The notes beneath the pieces were generated by a model. That model ran no database searches and had not been told where the DNA came from. It worked only from the letters and a program-made list of their open reading frames with translations. A program made the translations under genes and the position numbers. 64,000 nucleotides of DNA. Origin: DATJHM01 sp963777355 (GTDB taxonomy: Bacteria; Chloroflexota; Ktedonobacteria; Ktedonobacterales; Ktedonobacteraceae). The DNA lies in assembly GCA_963777355.1 (NCBI GenBank), contig CAVZQK010000010.1:310001-374000 (forward strand), given 5' to 3'. Positions within the stretch are counted from its first letter, which is position 1, and each line of letters opens with the position of its first letter. Positions 61,743-64,000 of the stretch are shown piece after piece.

Positions 61743-61911
61743 GATACTTACTACTATAGTTACGATAGATATGTGTGTCATTGAAGGAGAACTCCCAGGG
61801 AGGACGAAATGTCCTGCCTATTTTTTTGTCCAACTGTGAAGCTTTCTGACCGTTTTCTGCGAGATTCAGACAGATGAAATTGATGCGTATGGGATAAGAT
61901 GGAATCTCAAA

Positions 61912-61920
61912 TGATATACT
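61912..61920 (+). promoter_or_regulatory. Extended -10 promoter close to ureC
   Basis: TGATATACT (61912-61920) fits TGnTATAAT with one mismatch; no good -35 is present at the usual spacing. Transcription would start near 61927 and give a leader of about 87 bases. Confidence 0.5.
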
Positions 61921-62013
61921 AGAGAGGTCCAGTCCAGAGCAGGAGGTTCCTCCTGCTTTTTGTCTATTTCAGGTGAATGGCTAGTACCTCAGAAAAGACG
62001 GGAGAGGCAGAAT

Positions 62014-63738
62014 ATGAGTTTGAACATTCCACGCCGCGTCTATGCCGACCTTTATGGTCCCACCACAGGTGATCGTGTGCGCCTGGCTGATACTGATCTG
62101 CTGATTGAGGTGGAGAAGGATTTTACGACGTATGGTGATGAAATCACGTTTGGTGGCGGAAAGGTTATTCGGGATGGGATGGGGCAGAGCAGTCGGGCTA
62201 CGCGCGAGGGTGTGAATGGGACGCTGGACCTAGTGATTACCAACGCGCTGATTATCGATCACTGGGGGATTGTCAAAGGCGATATCGGGGTGAAGGATGG
62301 GCGCATTGTGAAGGTGGGGAAGGCTGGCAATCCTGATGTGATGGAAGGCGTTGATCCTGAATTGGTAGTTGGTTCTGGCACAGAGGTTATTGCTGGCGAA
62401 AACATGCTGGTGACGGCGGGCGGAATTGATTCGCATATTCATTTTATTTCTCCTCAACAGGTCTATGAAGCGATGTCAAATGGCATCACGACGATGATTG
62501 GTGGCGGCACGGGGCCGGCAACCGGGACAAATGCGACAACGTGTACGCCTGGTGCGTGGAATCTAGCGCGTATGTTGCAGGCGGCGGAAGCATGGCCTGT
62601 CAATTTTGGTTTCTTAGGCAAAGGCAATACGGCCACTGAAGCTCCTTTGATTGAACAGATACGAGCAGGGGCATGTGGTTTAAAGCTGCATGAAGACTGG
62701 GGAACCACGCCTGCGGCGATTGATACCTGTCTCAAAGTTGCTGATGCCTACGATGTGCAGGTTGCGATCCACACCGACACGATTAACGAGGCTGGTTTTG
62801 TGGAAGACACTATCGCCGCGATTGCTGGACGTACGATTCATACGTATCATACGGAAGGTGCGGGTGGTGGTCATGCGCCGGATATTATTCGTATAGCCTC
62901 CTTTAAAAACATTCTGCCCTCCTCAACGAATCCAACGATGCCTTTCACAACGAACACCCTGGCCGAGCACTTAGATATGTTGATGGTGTGTCATCATCTC
63001 AATCCCCAGGTACCGGAAGATGTGGCCTTTGCGGAGAGCCGTATTCGGCCTGAAACCATTGCCGCCGAAGATATTCTGCATGATCTTGGAGTCTTTAGTA
63101 TGCTCTCCAGTGACTCGCAGGCGATGGGGCGCATTGGCGAAGTGGTGACACGCACCTGGCAGACTGCACACAAGATGAAGGTACAACGCGGAGCACTGCC
63201 GCAGGACTCGGAGCGAAATGATAACTTCAGGGTCAAGCGCTATGTTGCCAAGTATACGATCAATCCTGCAATCACGCATGGTATCGCTCAGCATGTTGGC
63301 TCAATCGAGCCAGGGAAGCTAGCGGACCTGGTTTTATGGCGTCCAGCTTTCTTTGGGGTGAAGCCAGAGATGATTGTCAAGGGCGGTTTCATCTCGTGGA
63401 GTCTGATGGGTGATGCGAACGCCTCTATTCCTACTCCGCAACCAGTGCTCTATCGTCCCATGTTCGGGTCTTTTGGTGGTGCCACTGCGGCGACCAGCCT
63501 CACATTTCTGTCGAAAGCGGCTCTTGAGGAGAATATACCGGGGAAGCTGGCGCTGCACAAAATCCCGGTGGCCGTTGAAAATTGCCGGGCTATCGGCAAG
63601 GCGAATATGGTGCATAATGATGCGACTCCTGTCATTGAGGTTGATCCAGAAACATACGAGGTGCGGGCGGATGGTGAGCTACTCACCTGTGAACCTGCTG
63701 AGATTTTACCGATGGCACAACGTTATTTTCTCTTTTAG
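62014..63738 (+). CDS. ureC: Urease subunit alpha (UreC)
   Basis: The 574-residue protein has the catalytic features of urease: HIHFISPQQ (nickel His pair), GTGPATGTNATTCTPG, GLKLHEDWGTTP with the carbamylated Lys, HTDTINEAGFVEDT, TEGAGGGHAPDI, VCHHLN (active-site flap His) and AKYTINPAITHGI. It hydrolyses urea to ammonia and carbamate with a nickel pair. The start at 62014 (MSLNIPRRVYADLYGPTTGD) is preferred because GGGAGAGG precedes it and homologues begin there; a longer frame from 61960 exists. Unusually, no ureA or ureB gene precedes it in this window, and no other ure gene follows; a GNAT gene is convergent. Confidence 0.95.
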   Translation: MSLNIPRRVYADLYGPTTGDRVRLADTDLLIEVEKDFTTYGDEITFGGGKVIRDGMGQSSRATREGVNGTLDLVITNALIIDHWGIVKGDIGVKDGRIVKVGKAGNPDVMEGVDPELVVGSGTEVIAGENMLVTAGGIDSHIHFISPQQVYEAMSNGITTMIGGGTGPATGTNATTCTPGAWNLARMLQAAEAWPVNFGFLGKGNTATEAPLIEQIRAGACGLKLHEDWGTTPAAIDTCLKVADAYDVQVAIHTDTINEAGFVEDTIAAIAGRTIHTYHTEGAGGGHAPDIIRIASFKNILPSSTNPTMPFTTNTLAEHLDMLMVCHHLNPQVPEDVAFAESRIRPETIAAEDILHDLGVFSMLSSDSQAMGRIGEVVTRTWQTAHKMKVQRGALPQDSERNDNFRVKRYVAKYTINPAITHGIAQHVGSIEPGKLADLVLWRPAFFGVKPEMIVKGGFISWSLMGDANASIPTPQPVLYRPMFGSFGGATAATSLTFLSKAALEENIPGKLALHKIPVAVENCRAIGKANMVHNDATPVIEVDPETYEVRADGELLTCEPAEILPMAQRYFLF

Positions 63739-63802
63739 GTAGGAGCGTGTCAGGTTCCTTACTCCCCTTAATTGGCAGGTTAAGCGATTTCTTGATGGTA
63801 AT

Positions 63803-64000
63803 CTAGCGGACTTGTATCTGCATTTTTAGCATGTGATCCTGTTCATTTGCTTTGACCTGGACGAAGCCCATGTGCTGATAGAGTGTGAGGGCAGGGGTAT
63901 TGGTTGGATCGACAAGCAAGGTGACGAAATGTGCCTCTCTGGTTCTGGCATAGAGAATTGCTTGTTCGATGAGACGACGGCCAATGCCTTGCCCGCGCGC
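63803..64000 (-). CDS. GNAT acetyltransferase, N-terminus off the window
   Basis: The 65 visible C-terminal residues read ARGQGIGRRLIEQAILYARTREA (the acetyl-CoA-binding R/Q-x(2)-G-x-G/A loop, complete) and then LLVDPTNTPALTLYQHMGFVQ, the conserved N-x(3)-A-L-x-L-Y-x(3)-G-F ending. This is a standard GNAT fold that moves an acetyl group to an amine or protein. The N-terminal half lies beyond the right edge. It is convergent with ureC, ending 64 bases from it. Confidence 0.92.
   Translation of the reverse strand, partial: ARGQGIGRRLIEQAILYARTREAHFVTLLVDPTNTPALTLYQHMGFVQVKANEQDHMLKMQIQVR

Larger units (their letters stand above)
61255..62013. other. Intergenic region upstream of ureC
   Basis: These 759 bases hold no ureA, ureB or other gene. 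Two promoters and a hairpin are listed separately. A leader of up to 420 bases is possible if the upstream promoter drives ureC. Confidence 0.5.

Noticed and set aside
1..64000. tRNA, rRNA or CRISPR array
   Set aside because: No cloverleaf with a TTCGA-type loop, rRNA-like conserved stretch or evenly spaced repeat was found by eye on either strand.

Overview
The window looks like chromosomal DNA of a free-living, multicellular-type Chloroflexota bacterium, probably class Ktedonobacteria. This is inferred from the mix of genes: a eukaryote-like Ser/Thr kinase with an ectodomain, WD40 and beta-propeller proteins, long GAF/PAS sensor kinases, HTH-TPR and HTH-GAF regulators, CoxG-like and DUF2071 proteins, and many small zinc-ribbon or membrane proteins. 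No rRNA, tRNA, CRISPR array, phage or conjugation module was recognised. Base composition and spacing are ordinary for a chromosome.

Layout. 1-9 kb is worn accessory DNA: a GMC oxidoreductase running off the left edge, a SUKH protein, two transposase remnants (ISL3-like and IS110-like), chimeric gene fragments, and one coherent module at 3.85-6.6 kb (FMN-binding protein, ApbE flavin transferase, membrane RnfD/NqrB-like domain fused to a ferredoxin-reductase domain). 9-14 kb holds a WD40 protein and a MarR-controlled heterodimeric ABC exporter with a readable promoter and operator. 14-19 kb has the Ser/Thr kinase, a small conserved protein, an HTH-GAF regulator and a methyltransferase. 19.5-24.5 kb is a sugar ABC importer like YtfQRT-YjfF. 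24.5-31 kb has secreted proteins (glycoside-hydrolase-like; a large beta-propeller with repeats), a DUF2071 protein and two CoxG-like proteins. 31-40 kb has a sensor kinase with an HD hydrolase, a DUF1464-like protein, a BrkB-like membrane protein, a J-domain protein, a zinc-ribbon protein and an HTH-TPR regulator. 40.6-45.2 kb encodes a type IIA topoisomerase pair. 45-60.5 kb is a series of single metabolic and signalling genes: oxidoreductases, aminotransferases, a histidine kinase, an HhH protein, a permuted-papain protein, a glutaredoxin, and a BNR-repeat lipoprotein. 60.5-64 kb has ureG, divergent ureC, and the end of a GNAT acetyltransferase.

A striking overall property is that several conserved genes are broken by single-base events: apbE, marR (twice), the sugar-binding protein, its ATPase and the beta-propeller protein carry single-base indels, and the 4-aminobutyrate-type aminotransferase carries an in-frame TAA. 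Two or three of the indels lie in short homopolymers, so sequencing error is a serious alternative to real decay.

No wholly unknown multi-gene defence or biosynthetic system was identified. The best candidates for novelty are the compact flavin electron-transfer module at 3.85-6.6 kb, the propeller plus repeat surface protein at 26-28.8 kb, the promoter with palindrome upstream of the HhH protein at 52.8 kb, and the detached ureC/ureG arrangement.
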